Source of the DNA: an uncultured Eubacterium sp.
GTDB taxonomy: Bacteria > Bacillota > Clostridia > Oscillospirales > Acutalibacteraceae
Reading direction: 5' to 3'
DNA length: 18,644 nt
NCBI GenBank assembly: GCA_902462495.1
Contig: CABQCC010000022.1
Span: 1 to 18,644, forward strand
Shown here: positions 1 to 7,178 of the stretch, one piece after another
Numbering within the stretch: the first letter of the stretch is position 1
How the letters are laid out: each line of letters begins with the position of its first letter
The notes under the pieces: generated by a model
The model's input: only the letters and a program-made list of their open reading frames with translations
Database searches by the model: none
What the model was told of the DNA's origin: nothing
Translations under genes and position numbers: made by a program

Positions 1-1
1 G

Positions 2-136
2 CAATTCCAAAGGGAGAGCGGCTATAACGATGTATTCATTCCCGCAATGCAGAGGATTAGCCCCGCTTACCGAGAGTATCACAAATCCCTGCAAGCGGCG
101 AATGAGGTTTTCATGCGTCATTTCCAGCAGGAGTGA
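2..136 (+). CDS. 3' end of an unidentified gene (partial)
   Basis: An open frame enters from the left edge and ends at a TGA at 134-136, giving 44 C-terminal residues. The tail is charged and aromatic, with VFIPAMQRISPAYREYHKSL in its middle, and looks like the helical end of a larger protein. I do not recognise the family. It sits on the element side of the likely boundary near 1050 and is followed by a strong hairpin terminator at 174-207, so it is probably the last gene of a mobile-element transcript. Base composition here is more G/C-rich than in the rhamnose operon to the right. That it is coding rests on the open frame, its plausible composition and the terminator just after it. Confidence 0.45.
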   Translation, partial: QFQRESGYNDVFIPAMQRISPAYREYHKSLQAANEVFMRHFQQE

Positions 137-173
137 TTTTGTAAAAAGTTCATAGAACAATTCCCACCCACCA

Positions 174-207
174 AAGCGCAATCGACGAAAAGCGGTTGCG
201 CTTTTTT
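174..207 (+). terminator. Rho-independent terminator after the partial gene
   Basis: AAGCGCAA (174-181) pairs perfectly with TTGCGCTT (196-203) across a 14-nt loop and runs into a T tract (202-207). It lies 37 nt after the stop codon of the partial plus-strand gene. Confidence 0.7.
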
Positions 208-252
208 CCTGCCTGCCCCATATACGGCAGGATTTATGCAAAAATTGATTTT

Positions 253-283
253 GGCGGGCAGGCACAATCTGTGTCTGCCCGCC
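253..283. repeat. 14-bp-arm hairpin with 3-nt loop
   Basis: GGCGGGCAGGCACA (253-266) is matched by TGTGTCTGCCCGCC (270-283) with a single mismatch (a wobble pair in RNA) and a 3-base loop. It has no T tract on the plus side, so it is not an obvious terminator for that strand. It lies in a spacer that also contains inverted repeats 317-324/344-351 (GTCAATGG/CCATTGAC) and 355-360/363-368 (CGCAAC/GTTGCG). Such a cluster would fit an origin-type or end-recognition site of a mobile element, but this is inference. Confidence 0.6.
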
Positions 284-386
284 TTGTCTGCCCCAAAAGC
301 GCGGCAGGCGGCGGCAGTCAATGGCGCGAAGCGTTCATCTTGACCATTGACAGACGCAACCCGTTGCGCTATATTCTTCCCGTCAG

Positions 387-632
387 CTATCGAGGGGGGT
401 CGTAATCTGTCACGGCGTTCAGGTAGGCTTCGGGATCGCCGTTCAGAACCAGATCGGCATACGCAAGTGGATCATTGTAGATCAGATAATCCAGCTCTGA
501 CCGCTGGAAGCGGTTATCGGCAACTTCGTTTTCAACGGCGGTGCAGTCAATGGAAATCTGGCTTCCATCGTCAAAAACCAATTCTACGCAGGCTGTGTCT
601 ATGTTGAATTGACAGGATATAAGTTTGCTCAT
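387..632 (-). CDS. Small DUF6061-like protein
   Basis: This is an 81-residue protein. I place the start at the ATG at 632-630, giving MSKLISCQFNIDTACVEL, because GGAGGT (644-639) lies 6 nt upstream of it. The ATG at 638 would directly touch the ribosome site and leave no spacer. The core, with VELVFDDGSQISIDCTAVENE followed by RSELDYLIYNDPLAYADLVL (residues cited as two separate segments), resembles the small proteins annotated as DUF6061 in gut Firmicutes, usually found among mobile-element cargo. No function is known to me. It is acidic, with no signal peptide or membrane segment. It is transcribed opposite to the partial gene at 2-136. The family assignment is from memory of the motif and is moderately secure. 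Confidence 0.75.
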   Translation of the reverse strand: MSKLISCQFNIDTACVELVFDDGSQISIDCTAVENEVADNRFQRSELDYLIYNDPLAYADLVLNGDPEAYLNAVTDYDPPR

Positions 633-762
633 GGTCATACCTCCAAGATGTTTTTTGAGGTGAATTAGGCGGTCAATTTCCGGGTGATTATTGGCGGGAA
701 TCATATCAAAACCTGTCGCAAATCATTCAAAACAAGTCGTTGCGAATGGTTAGTACGCATAA

Positions 763-891
763 AATGGCTGGCTACAAAACGGCTACAAAATTCGTAAGGA
801 ACCTATGTACAGCCCGAAATGCGTGGATTATTTGGACAAAATGCGCATCGAGAGTGCATTTTATAACCCTAAATCAAAGCCCAAGACTTGA
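763..891 (+). pseudogene. Possible remnant of an unidentified gene
   Basis: A 42-codon open frame starts directly after a TAA (760-762) and ends at TGA (889-891). Its translation contains NGYKIRKEPMYSPKCVDYLD and then KMRIESAFYNPKSKPKT. It has a protein-like, basic C-terminal character, but there is no ribosome binding site and only an internal ATG. It could be the 3' end of a decayed gene or a chance open frame. I do not recognise a family. Confidence 0.25.
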
Positions 892-960
892 GTGGGAATA
901 GTAGTCAAAACGCCGCAAACCCGCATAGATACTGATTTTTTGAAAGGCGAACTGTCCTCG

Positions 961-980
961 TGACAACATTTTGACAACAT
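961..980 (+). repeat. Two direct repeats TGACAACAT, 11-bp period
   Basis: TGACAACAT occurs at 961-969 and again at 972-980, one helical turn apart. Paired short direct repeats with this spacing near an element end resemble arm-type recombinase sites. The role is inferred. The repeat itself is exact. Confidence 0.5.
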
Positions 981-1000
981 CTGAAAATTATTCATAAAGA

Positions 1001-1040
1001 AAGAGCTAACAGATTTCTGTGTCTGTTAGCTCTTTTTGTT
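1001..1040. terminator. Strong hairpin terminator at the element/operon junction
   Basis: AAGAGCTAACAGA (1001-1013) and TCTGTTAGCTCTT (1022-1034) form a perfect 13-bp stem with an 8-nt loop. On the plus strand it runs into TTTTTGTTTG. On the minus strand the stem is followed by TTTCTTTATG, so it could also end the rhamnose operon. The stop codon of the truncated hydrolase frame lies inside the stem. Confidence 0.75.
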
Positions 1041-1274
1041 TGCTTTATCAAAATGAGATGTAAAGCTTATTCCTGCTCCTGAACCGCAGAAATCATAAAT
1101 ATATGCGGTATAACCCAATTCGGCAAATCTCTTTGCGTACCTTTGGGTTGAAAGCATATTCATACCAAATTCATGGCTGATGATTACTGTTTGATTTTCA
1201 GCAATACAGCTTTGAGGGATATATATTTCACCTTTGATTACAAGATTATTTCTTTTTACGGCAAACCTCTTTGT
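1026..1274 (-). pseudogene. Truncated alpha/beta hydrolase (N-terminal part only)
   Basis: Reading leftward, the frame gives KRNNLVIKGEIYIPQ, then TVIISHEFGMNM, then RFAELGYTAYIYDFCGSGAG. This is the start of a serine aminopeptidase-like alpha/beta hydrolase: first strands, the H-E/G-F-G oxyanion-type turn and the strand ending YDFxGxG. It then reads into SFTSHFDKANKKS and stops inside the hairpin at 1001-1034, so the nucleophile elbow, Asp and His are all missing. The in-frame segment opens after a TAA at 1277-1275, and there is no ATG, GTG or TTG before the conserved part (GTA stands where a start would be expected), so the gene also lacks a normal start. The MBL gene stops at 1256, within its opening codons. 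The simplest reading is a former last gene of the rhamnose operon, cut by the element to its left. Confidence 0.65.
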
Positions 1275-2074
1275 TTACATTTTCTATTCCTCTTTTTTAT
1301 CAGTTGTACAAAATCAAAGTATTTTAAATCGGTTTCTTCACCGTCTGTAAATGTCAAAAATTTAACAAACAACATTCTCTTGATTTTGCCGTTCTTCGGT
1401 AAATAATTACAAAGCATATCCGTCATATAGTCAATATACTCACTCGGCAGGCAAACTCTGTCGTGCGCCGAATATATTCCGTTGATTTTAAATTCGTTCA
1501 GCTTTTCGAGGTTTTCACAAAACTCCGCAAGAGGTACAACCCTGTGCATGCCGTACAAAAGCCTTCGCGTTACCGTATCGCCCGAAAAAAGCAGACTGTG
1601 TTTTTCGTCATAGAGTAAAATGCTGCCGTCCGTATGACCCGGAATATGAATTACACTCAAAGTTCTGTCACCGAGATCAATTTTTTCTTTGTCTTTCAAA
1701 AAATGAAGTGCAGGACATGGCTTTAATGCTTTTTGAAAGATTGCACCGTGCCGCAAAAGCTTTTCATCTTCTTTATGAAGCCATAAGTCCGAAACTTTTT
1801 CAGCGTTGAAGATATGGTCAACATGAGCATGACTCAATACTATTTCAGTCCTTTTTCCCGCAAGATGCTCGGCATAAAGGACAAGTTCAGGTTCCTCCAG
1901 CGCCAAATCAAACAAAACAGCTTTTTCCGAACCTATAATAAGGTAAGAATTACGGCAAGCCTTTCCGGGTTTGCTGCCGTATCCGTCAAGAGAGGTGGAA
2001 AGCTGAAAAGTGTCTTCGGCGATTTGAGTATGAAACACCTTGCCGTATTGTTTATTTCTGCTCATGTTGGACAT
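1256..2074 (-). CDS. Metallo-beta-lactamase-fold hydrolase
   Basis: This 272-residue protein has the full dinuclear metal set of the MBL superfamily: HAHVDH (H82, H84, D86, H87), H147 in PGHTDGS, D166 in SGDTV and H204 in SAHD. The family includes glyoxalase II, lactonases and other ester or thioester hydrolases, and the sequence does not decide between them. There is no signal peptide, so it is cytoplasmic. Its ATG (2074) overlaps the end of rhaD by 23 nt, which suggests translational coupling in the rhamnose operon. AGGAAAG lies a few nt upstream. The C-terminal ~35 residues are basic (KKRNRKCKQR) and rather atypical for the fold. It is not a standard rhamnose-pathway enzyme. A lactone, glutathione-type thioester or acylated intermediate are all possible substrates. 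Confidence 0.85.
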   Translation of the reverse strand: MSNMSRNKQYGKVFHTQIAEDTFQLSTSLDGYGSKPGKACRNSYLIIGSEKAVLFDLALEEPELVLYAEHLAGKRTEIVLSHAHVDHIFNAEKVSDLWLHKEDEKLLRHGAIFQKALKPCPALHFLKDKEKIDLGDRTLSVIHIPGHTDGSILLYDEKHSLLFSGDTVTRRLLYGMHRVVPLAEFCENLEKLNEFKINGIYSAHDRVCLPSEYIDYMTDMLCNYLPKNGKIKRMLFVKFLTFTDGEETDLKYFDFVQLIKKRNRKCKQRGLP

Positions 2075-2882
2075 TTAAAAAATCTTTCCTGTAATTCACA
2101 CCGAAAAACTCTGCGAGTTCTTGCATCTGCTCGTCTTTTATGGTATTAACTCTCGGCAGATGAGCTGTCAGCATATAAATCTGTGCCGCCTTTTCAACCG
2201 TTTCAATAAGCCCGAAGGTTTCGTCCATTGTTTTGCCTGCACCGTAAATTCCGTGCATACCCCAGATTACAAGACGGAATTCTTCCATCTTTTTCGCCGT
2301 GGCTCTGCCGATTTCGTTTGTTCCGCAAAGCATCCACGGCAGTACGCCCACGCCGTCAGGGAAAACGACGATACATTCGGTACACATTTCCCAAAGCGTG
2401 TGGGTTATTTTCTTTTCGTCAAGCTCGTGAACATAGTTCATGGCAAGCGTATTTGTCGGGTGTGAGTGCATAACAACTCTGTTTTCAGGATCAACCTTAA
2501 GTCTTGCCATATGGCTCATCAGGTGTGCAGGAAGTTCCGATGTAAACTTGCCGCCGTCTTTATAGCCCCAAAGAAGTTCTGCTGTTGCGCCGTCCTCTGC
2601 TATGCGGATAATACCGAGATTGCTTTCAGGATCATCTGCAACATTCTTAAAATATTTGCCTGTTCCTGTTACAATAAATATTTTGCCGATAAGTGCTTTT
2701 GCATCAAAGCCTGTCGGGATTGTTCTGATTACATTATCAAGAGCAAGGTATTCGCCGACCTCTTTTTCGTCAAGCATATAGCTGATGTTACCGCCGTTTC
2801 TTTCATCCCAGCCGAGGCGGTACATATTGGCTGTGGTCTTTTTCATTTCCTCAACAAATGGTGCGGTTAATATATCTTTCAT
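2052..2882 (-). CDS. rhaD: Rhamnulose-1-phosphate aldolase
   Basis: This 276-residue class II aldolase of the AraD/FucA/RhaD family cleaves L-rhamnulose 1-phosphate to dihydroxyacetone phosphate and L-lactaldehyde in the cytoplasm. The zinc ligands are visible as H139 and H141 in MHSHPTN and H210 in WGMHG, with the catalytic glutamate E116 in TSELPAH. These lie within two residues of the positions of E. coli RhaD (274 residues), and the length also matches that enzyme. The N-terminal phosphate-binding segment ERNGGNIS (27-34) is present. Its ATG overlaps the rhaA stop as ATGA, with GAGGAG about 11 nt upstream inside rhaA. Its position after an isomerase and a kinase of the same pathway makes the RhaD call much firmer than FucA or AraD. 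Confidence 0.95.
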   Translation of the reverse strand: MKDILTAPFVEEMKKTTANMYRLGWDERNGGNISYMLDEKEVGEYLALDNVIRTIPTGFDAKALIGKIFIVTGTGKYFKNVADDPESNLGIIRIAEDGATAELLWGYKDGGKFTSELPAHLMSHMARLKVDPENRVVMHSHPTNTLAMNYVHELDEKKITHTLWEMCTECIVVFPDGVGVLPWMLCGTNEIGRATAKKMEEFRLVIWGMHGIYGAGKTMDETFGLIETVEKAAQIYMLTAHLPRVNTIKDEQMQELAEFFGVNYRKDFLNVQHEQK

Positions 2883-4135
2883 CTTTTTAAAAGCTCCTCT
2901 TTTTCGTAGTCTTCAACAATATTGTACCATTCGCCGTCAAGCGGTTTGCCGCATTGACGGCAATACTCGTTCCATACTTCACCGAATGGCATAGTTTTTG
3001 CTTCCTCACTCACTACCATAAGTTTTGTGAAATTGCCCTTGTTCTGCATTTCTTTTAATGTTGGTGGTTCGAGCAGAGCACCCAGAAGTGCTTTCTGAAC
3101 ATTTCTGAATCCTACCGTCCAAGCGGATATGCGATTGATGCTTGCGTCAAAATAGTCAAGCGCAATTTTCACTCTGCCGTCGAGACCGCCGCAGCGGACA
3201 ATCTCCTTTGCGATTTCTTTCGTTTCATCGTCAAGCAACACAACATGGTCACTGTCCCAACGAACAGGCCTGGTAATGTGAAGGGCTATTTCGGGAAAGA
3301 AAGTGAGCAAGGCAGGGATTTTGTCGCTGACAACCTCTGTCGGATGGTAATGTCCGTTGTCCATAAGCGGAATACATTTATCCTTATTCATTGCCGCATA
3401 AGATAGCGAAAACTCTGCAGACCCGACTGTATAGCTTTCAACACCGATGCCGAACACTTTGCTTTCAACGCACGGCTTTACTTTTTTAAAATCATAAGGC
3501 TCGGACAGAATATCGTCTATGGCTTCTTTGTATCTCATTCGGGGGCCGATTCTGTCGGCAGGAATATCCTTAAAGCCGTCGCCGGTCCAAATATTCATAA
3601 TACATTGTTCTCCGAGCTCCTCGGCAAGATAGCTTGAAATTCTTATGCAGGCTTTTCCGTGCTCAATCCAAAACCTTCTTGTTTCTTCATTCGGTGAAGA
3701 AAGGGTCAGCGGATCGCATTTGGGGTGAGAGAAAAATGTCGGATTAAAGTCACAGCCCAAACCTCTTTTTTTGCAGAAATCTACCCACTTTTTAAAGTGT
3801 TTCGGCTCGATTTTATCTCGGTCAACCCACGGGTTCTCTTTGTCGAAAATCGCATAACTTGCGTGAAGATTAAGTTTAACCTTACCCGGCACAAGAGAAA
3901 TCACCTTGTCAATATCTCTCATAAGTTCTTCGGGAGTTCTCGCTCTTCCGGGGTAATTGCCTGTTGTCTGAATACCGCCGGTCAGCGGTTTTTCGGGGTC
4001 TGTATCAAAGCCCCTTACATCGTCTCCCTGCCAGCAGTGAAGCGAAACTGAAACGCTTTTCAGCTTCTCAATGGCTTTATCGGTATCTATGCCGTATTTT
4101 GCATAAATTTGCTTTGCGTCATCATATCTTGACAT
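2879..4135 (-). CDS. rhaA: L-rhamnose isomerase
   Basis: This 418-residue protein converts L-rhamnose to L-rhamnulose. Length and motifs match the RhaA family (E. coli 419 residues): SLHCWQGDDVRGFD near residue 31, then metal and catalytic residues E233 (GVESYT), D259 and H262 (MDNGHYH), H286 (LHITRP), D294 and D296 (WDSDHV) and D328 (ALDYFDAS). Most of these are offset by a constant eight residues from the E. coli positions I remember for the two Mn sites, so the active site looks intact. The start ATG shares its A with the TGA of rhaB (a 1-nt overlap, TGATG), with AAGGAG 8 nt upstream. It lies between kinase and aldolase in the order B-A-D, the same order as in enteric bacteria. Confidence 0.96.
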   Translation of the reverse strand: MSRYDDAKQIYAKYGIDTDKAIEKLKSVSVSLHCWQGDDVRGFDTDPEKPLTGGIQTTGNYPGRARTPEELMRDIDKVISLVPGKVKLNLHASYAIFDKENPWVDRDKIEPKHFKKWVDFCKKRGLGCDFNPTFFSHPKCDPLTLSSPNEETRRFWIEHGKACIRISSYLAEELGEQCIMNIWTGDGFKDIPADRIGPRMRYKEAIDDILSEPYDFKKVKPCVESKVFGIGVESYTVGSAEFSLSYAAMNKDKCIPLMDNGHYHPTEVVSDKIPALLTFFPEIALHITRPVRWDSDHVVLLDDETKEIAKEIVRCGGLDGRVKIALDYFDASINRISAWTVGFRNVQKALLGALLEPPTLKEMQNKGNFTKLMVVSEEAKTMPFGEVWNEYCRQCGKPLDGEWYNIVEDYEKEELLKR

Positions 4136-5505
4136 CAGTTTTTCTCCTTAATATCAAATGAATTTTTGACTATATCTCTTGCTTTTGCAAGAGATATTTT
4201 TTTATCATACATAATCTGTGAAAGCAGATTACCTGTTGCAGTGGCTTCGCTGAGTCCTGTTACAACTCGTTTGCCTGTGTATTGAGCTGTGAGTTTGTTT
4301 AGATAGCTGTCTTTGCTGCCGCCGCCGACGATAATGATGTTCTCGATTTGCTTTCGGCATATTTTTTCGATGTCTTTAATCGCTTTGTCATAAGATTTTG
4401 CAAGCGAAATATAGACAGATTTAAGCGCATTTGCAAGAGATAAATTTTCCTCACCTAACGCCGTCCGAATTGAGGTGAGCATACTTTCCGGGGCGACAAG
4501 AGAGGGTAGATTTGGCGAGAAAGCTTTATTATAGCCGCTTTTCATCGCCATTATCATCATTTCATCATATGTATATTTTTTGCCGAGTTCCTTGCGAATG
4601 TTTTGAAACAGCCACATTCCCATAATATTTTTAAGAAAACGAAAGCGGTATTCGGCTCCGCCCTCATTTGTGAAGTTTGCTTTTTGTGCTTCACTTGTCA
4701 AAACCGGGAATGTGTTTTCCGTACCTACAAGTGACCAGGTGCCGGAAGAAATATACACGCTTTTTTCGTCAAGAGGGCAGGCGGCAACTGCAGAGGCGGT
4801 GTCATGGCTCGGTGCAAAAATAACAGTGCTGTCAAAGCCGACATAATCCTGAATTTCTTTTGTAAAGTTGCCTATAAGAGAACAAGGTGTATTAAGCTCG
4901 TTAAATAAATGCTTTGGCAAATCTAATCTTTCGATAATATCCTTATCCCATAATTTAGTTTCAGCATTAACCATACCTGTTGTTGTGGCATTTGTGTATT
5001 CATTTTTTATTACATCTGTCAGTTTGAAGGACAGATAATCGGGAATCATCAGAAAGTGCCTTGCGTTTTCAAGCTTTCCGCTTTTCTTATCACAGTAAAG
5101 TTGATAGATTGTATTGAAATTCTGCTTTTGAATACCTGTCTTTGCATAAAGCTCCTGCTGTGAAATAATCTGTGCAACCTCATCCTGCACCTTATCCGTT
5201 CTGCTGTCACGATAAGAAACGACAGGCAGAATTTCCTTTTTATTCTTATCAAGCAAAACATAGTCAACACCCCATGTATCTATTGCAACAGTACTTGGTA
5301 TTTTGCCGATTTCCTTGCATCTTGCAATACCTCGGATAACCTCATTTACTAAATGCTGAATATCCCAGACAAGTGTTCCGTTTTCATCCTTTATTCCGTT
5401 TTCAAAGCGGTAAATCTCTGTCAGCACGATTTTACCGTTTTCAACGCTTCCTAATATGTGTCTGCCCGATGATGCACCTATATCTATGGCTAAATAGCAG
5501 GTCAT
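4135..5505 (-). CDS. rhaB: Rhamnulokinase
   Basis: This 456-residue FGGY-family sugar kinase phosphorylates L-rhamnulose at O-1 with ATP. The ATP-binding start AIDIGASSGR (6-15), AIDTWGVDY (74-82), the catalytic aspartate D235 in PSHDTASA, YISSGTWSLVG (251-261) and the adenosine motif VGGGSKDSYLN (393-403) are all present. The DIGASSGR and GTWSLVG wording is typical of RhaB rather than xylulo- or fuculokinases. It is about 30 residues shorter than E. coli RhaB, with no sign of truncation at either end. The ATG overlaps the upstream hydrolase stop by 4 nt, and GAGGTG lies 5 nt upstream. It is directly followed by rhaA. Confidence 0.95.
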   Translation of the reverse strand: MTCYLAIDIGASSGRHILGSVENGKIVLTEIYRFENGIKDENGTLVWDIQHLVNEVIRGIARCKEIGKIPSTVAIDTWGVDYVLLDKNKKEILPVVSYRDSRTDKVQDEVAQIISQQELYAKTGIQKQNFNTIYQLYCDKKSGKLENARHFLMIPDYLSFKLTDVIKNEYTNATTTGMVNAETKLWDKDIIERLDLPKHLFNELNTPCSLIGNFTKEIQDYVGFDSTVIFAPSHDTASAVAACPLDEKSVYISSGTWSLVGTENTFPVLTSEAQKANFTNEGGAEYRFRFLKNIMGMWLFQNIRKELGKKYTYDEMMIMAMKSGYNKAFSPNLPSLVAPESMLTSIRTALGEENLSLANALKSVYISLAKSYDKAIKDIEKICRKQIENIIIVGGGSKDSYLNKLTAQYTGKRVVTGLSEATATGNLLSQIMYDKKISLAKARDIVKNSFDIKEKN

Positions 5506-6479
5506 ATTTTCACCTCTGTGCTCTTTATAAATTCTACGGCTCGATCAGTCCAGCCGTAAAGCGGAGTTTCACTACCAAGCCCGAAGCCGTGCTCTCCCGT
5601 CTTCGCCTGTTCAATTACACACTTAATATGGCGTGCGTCAAGAGCTGATTTCAAATCGTTACCGTCTTTTACCGAAACGGTGCTGTCATTTTCTGCCCTG
5701 ACAATATATGTCGGGGGATAAGTGCCGCATGCAAGCCTGCTTGTGTCGTAACTTCGTATTTTTTCGAGGTCACAGTCTTTGCCGAACATACCTGCGCACA
5801 TATACCTTTTTATCGGACCGTCCTTGACATTTTCCATTGTTATAAGCGGATATACAAGCAGTAATGCTTTCGGCAGCGGAAGATTATACTTCTTTGCACC
5901 GATAATATTCGTACCCCAAAGTGAAGCAATATGACCGCCTGCCGAAAAACCGCAGACACAGTATGTCTTGTAATCAAATTTATCGGTTTCAAAAATTAGC
6001 TTGCAGCTCTTAGCCAAATCATCAATCGGAGCAGGCAGAAGACCTTTTTCAAAGCTGTCCGGAGTTGCCGTTTCATAATTGAGGCAAAAGCAGTCTATAC
6101 CAAGCTCATTAAACCTTGCTGCAACAGGAAGTGATTCAACCATAGTACAGACTGCCCCGTAAGCACCGCCTGCAAGGAGAATTATACAGTAATCTTCCGT
6201 TCTCTTTTGAGCCGGCAAATAGGTTAATTTAACATTTCTTTTTTTACTTTCATTTTTATAAAGCGGAAAGACCTGAAATTCACTTTTCAAGAGCCGTTCA
6301 AGCCCAAAAATCATATCATTCGTCGCCCAGGTCGGATTTTTTTCGTGGAGCTGTTCAAGTGTCATTTCCGCACTTTCACCCTCGAAAAAGTTTCCTCCTG
6401 AAATAAGGCAATCTTTTATATCGGTTAGTTTTGAAATATTATATATTTCTTTGAGCGTAGTATTTTTGTTTATCATCAT
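5502..6479 (-). CDS. Alpha/beta-hydrolase esterase with helical N-terminal module
   Basis: This 325-residue serine hydrolase belongs to the acetyl-esterase/BD-FAE-like alpha/beta-hydrolase group. The catalytic triad is readable as S179 in CGFSAGGH, D265 in AENDSTV and H297 in GEHGFGLG. The usual HGGGY oxyanion motif is altered to LAGGAYG (102-108). The first ~65 residues form a helical module (TLKEIYNIS, then MTLEQLHEKN, then GLERLL) that precedes the hydrolase fold. It has no signal peptide, so it should act in the cytoplasm, probably removing acyl groups from imported glycosides. A TTG at 6485 extends the frame by two codons. I prefer the ATG at 6479, 2 nt after the lipoprotein stop, although there is no good ribosome site for either and coupling to the upstream gene is likely. 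Its stop overlaps the rhaB start. The exact substrate is unknown. Confidence 0.85.
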   Translation of the reverse strand: MMINKNTTLKEIYNISKLTDIKDCLISGGNFFEGESAEMTLEQLHEKNPTWATNDMIFGLERLLKSEFQVFPLYKNESKKRNVKLTYLPAQKRTEDYCIILLAGGAYGAVCTMVESLPVAARFNELGIDCFCLNYETATPDSFEKGLLPAPIDDLAKSCKLIFETDKFDYKTYCVCGFSAGGHIASLWGTNIIGAKKYNLPLPKALLLVYPLITMENVKDGPIKRYMCAGMFGKDCDLEKIRSYDTSRLACGTYPPTYIVRAENDSTVSVKDGNDLKSALDARHIKCVIEQAKTGEHGFGLGSETPLYGWTDRAVEFIKSTEVKI

Positions 6480-6481
6480 AA

Positions 6482-7153
6482 TCAAAGTCCGATGTTCTTA
6501 GCTTGTTCGGCGGTGAGGGTGAATTCGGCAAAATTGAATTTATACTTTCCGTTATCGCCCTTAATGCTTATTTTGTATGAGTTGCCGCTTTTAGTAACTG
6601 TTGAAATAGCGGGTATTTCCCAACCGACTTGGTCAACGTAGACGGGTTTTTTATTGCCAAGTGTTAGTGTTCCACCGGAAACAGAGTATGTATCGGCATT
6701 AAATGAAAGACTGATAGGTCCCAACGCCTTGGCTCCGTCTTTTTCCACAATGTATTTTTTCTGTTCATCATTTGCCATAATAAGCAAGGCTTTAAGTGCA
6801 GGATAATCTTTTGTGGAAAGATAGTAGTCCGAGCACACAAAATCATACGTGCCGTTTGTATGAATAGTCAAAACAGAGCTGTTTGTTCCTTTCAATACGA
6901 TTTCCTTTAAAGCCGGAGCTTGTGTTGACGGTTCATCACTTGAAACCGATGAAGACGGTTCCTGATTTAACATTGTCGGTTCCATTGTTGGTTCCGTTGA
7001 ATTTGAGACAGACAGGTTATATTCCTGCGTTGGAGTGGTGGTAGGTGTTCCTGTTTCGGTTTGCGTTTCATTTTTTCCGCATCCTGCCAAAGAAATGCCG
7101 CAACCGAGAATTATTGCCAAAACAACTGCCGTAAGTTTCTTATTGTTTTTCAT
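6482..7153 (-). CDS. Lipoprotein with unknown C-terminal domain
   Basis: This 223-residue protein starts with a lipoprotein signal peptide: basic MKNNKK, a hydrophobic stretch and the lipobox LAGC with C25 as the lipidated cysteine. Residues 30-80 are a Thr/Ser/Pro/Glu-rich, low-complexity linker, as expected for a tether off the membrane. The remaining ~140 residues appear beta-rich, and I do not recognise them. Repeated phrases such as LKGTNSSVLTIHTNGTYDF and YSVSGGTLTLGNKKPVYVDQ suggest a beta-sandwich or lipocalin-like fold. It would be the only exported product of this operon. Capturing the glycoside at the cell surface is a reasonable guess, but nothing in the sequence proves binding. 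The start ATG follows GGGG by about 7 nt and lies 25 nt after the rhamnosidase stop. Confidence 0.8.
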   Translation of the reverse strand: MKNNKKLTAVVLAIILGCGISLAGCGKNETQTETGTPTTTPTQEYNLSVSNSTEPTMEPTMLNQEPSSSVSSDEPSTQAPALKEIVLKGTNSSVLTIHTNGTYDFVCSDYYLSTKDYPALKALLIMANDEQKKYIVEKDGAKALGPISLSFNADTYSVSGGTLTLGNKKPVYVDQVGWEIPAISTVTKSGNSYKISIKGDNGKYKFNFAEFTLTAEQAKNIGL

Positions 7154-7178
7154 AAAAAAACCCCATTTCTAAATTATA

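Larger units (their letters stand above)
633..1000. other. Gene-poor spacer at the element end
   Basis: There is no convincing complete gene in these 370 bases. The stretch contains the upstream region of the DUF6061-like gene, an open-frame remnant at 763-891 and a pair of 9-bp direct repeats at 961-980. It reads as degraded mobile-element DNA. Confidence 0.5.
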
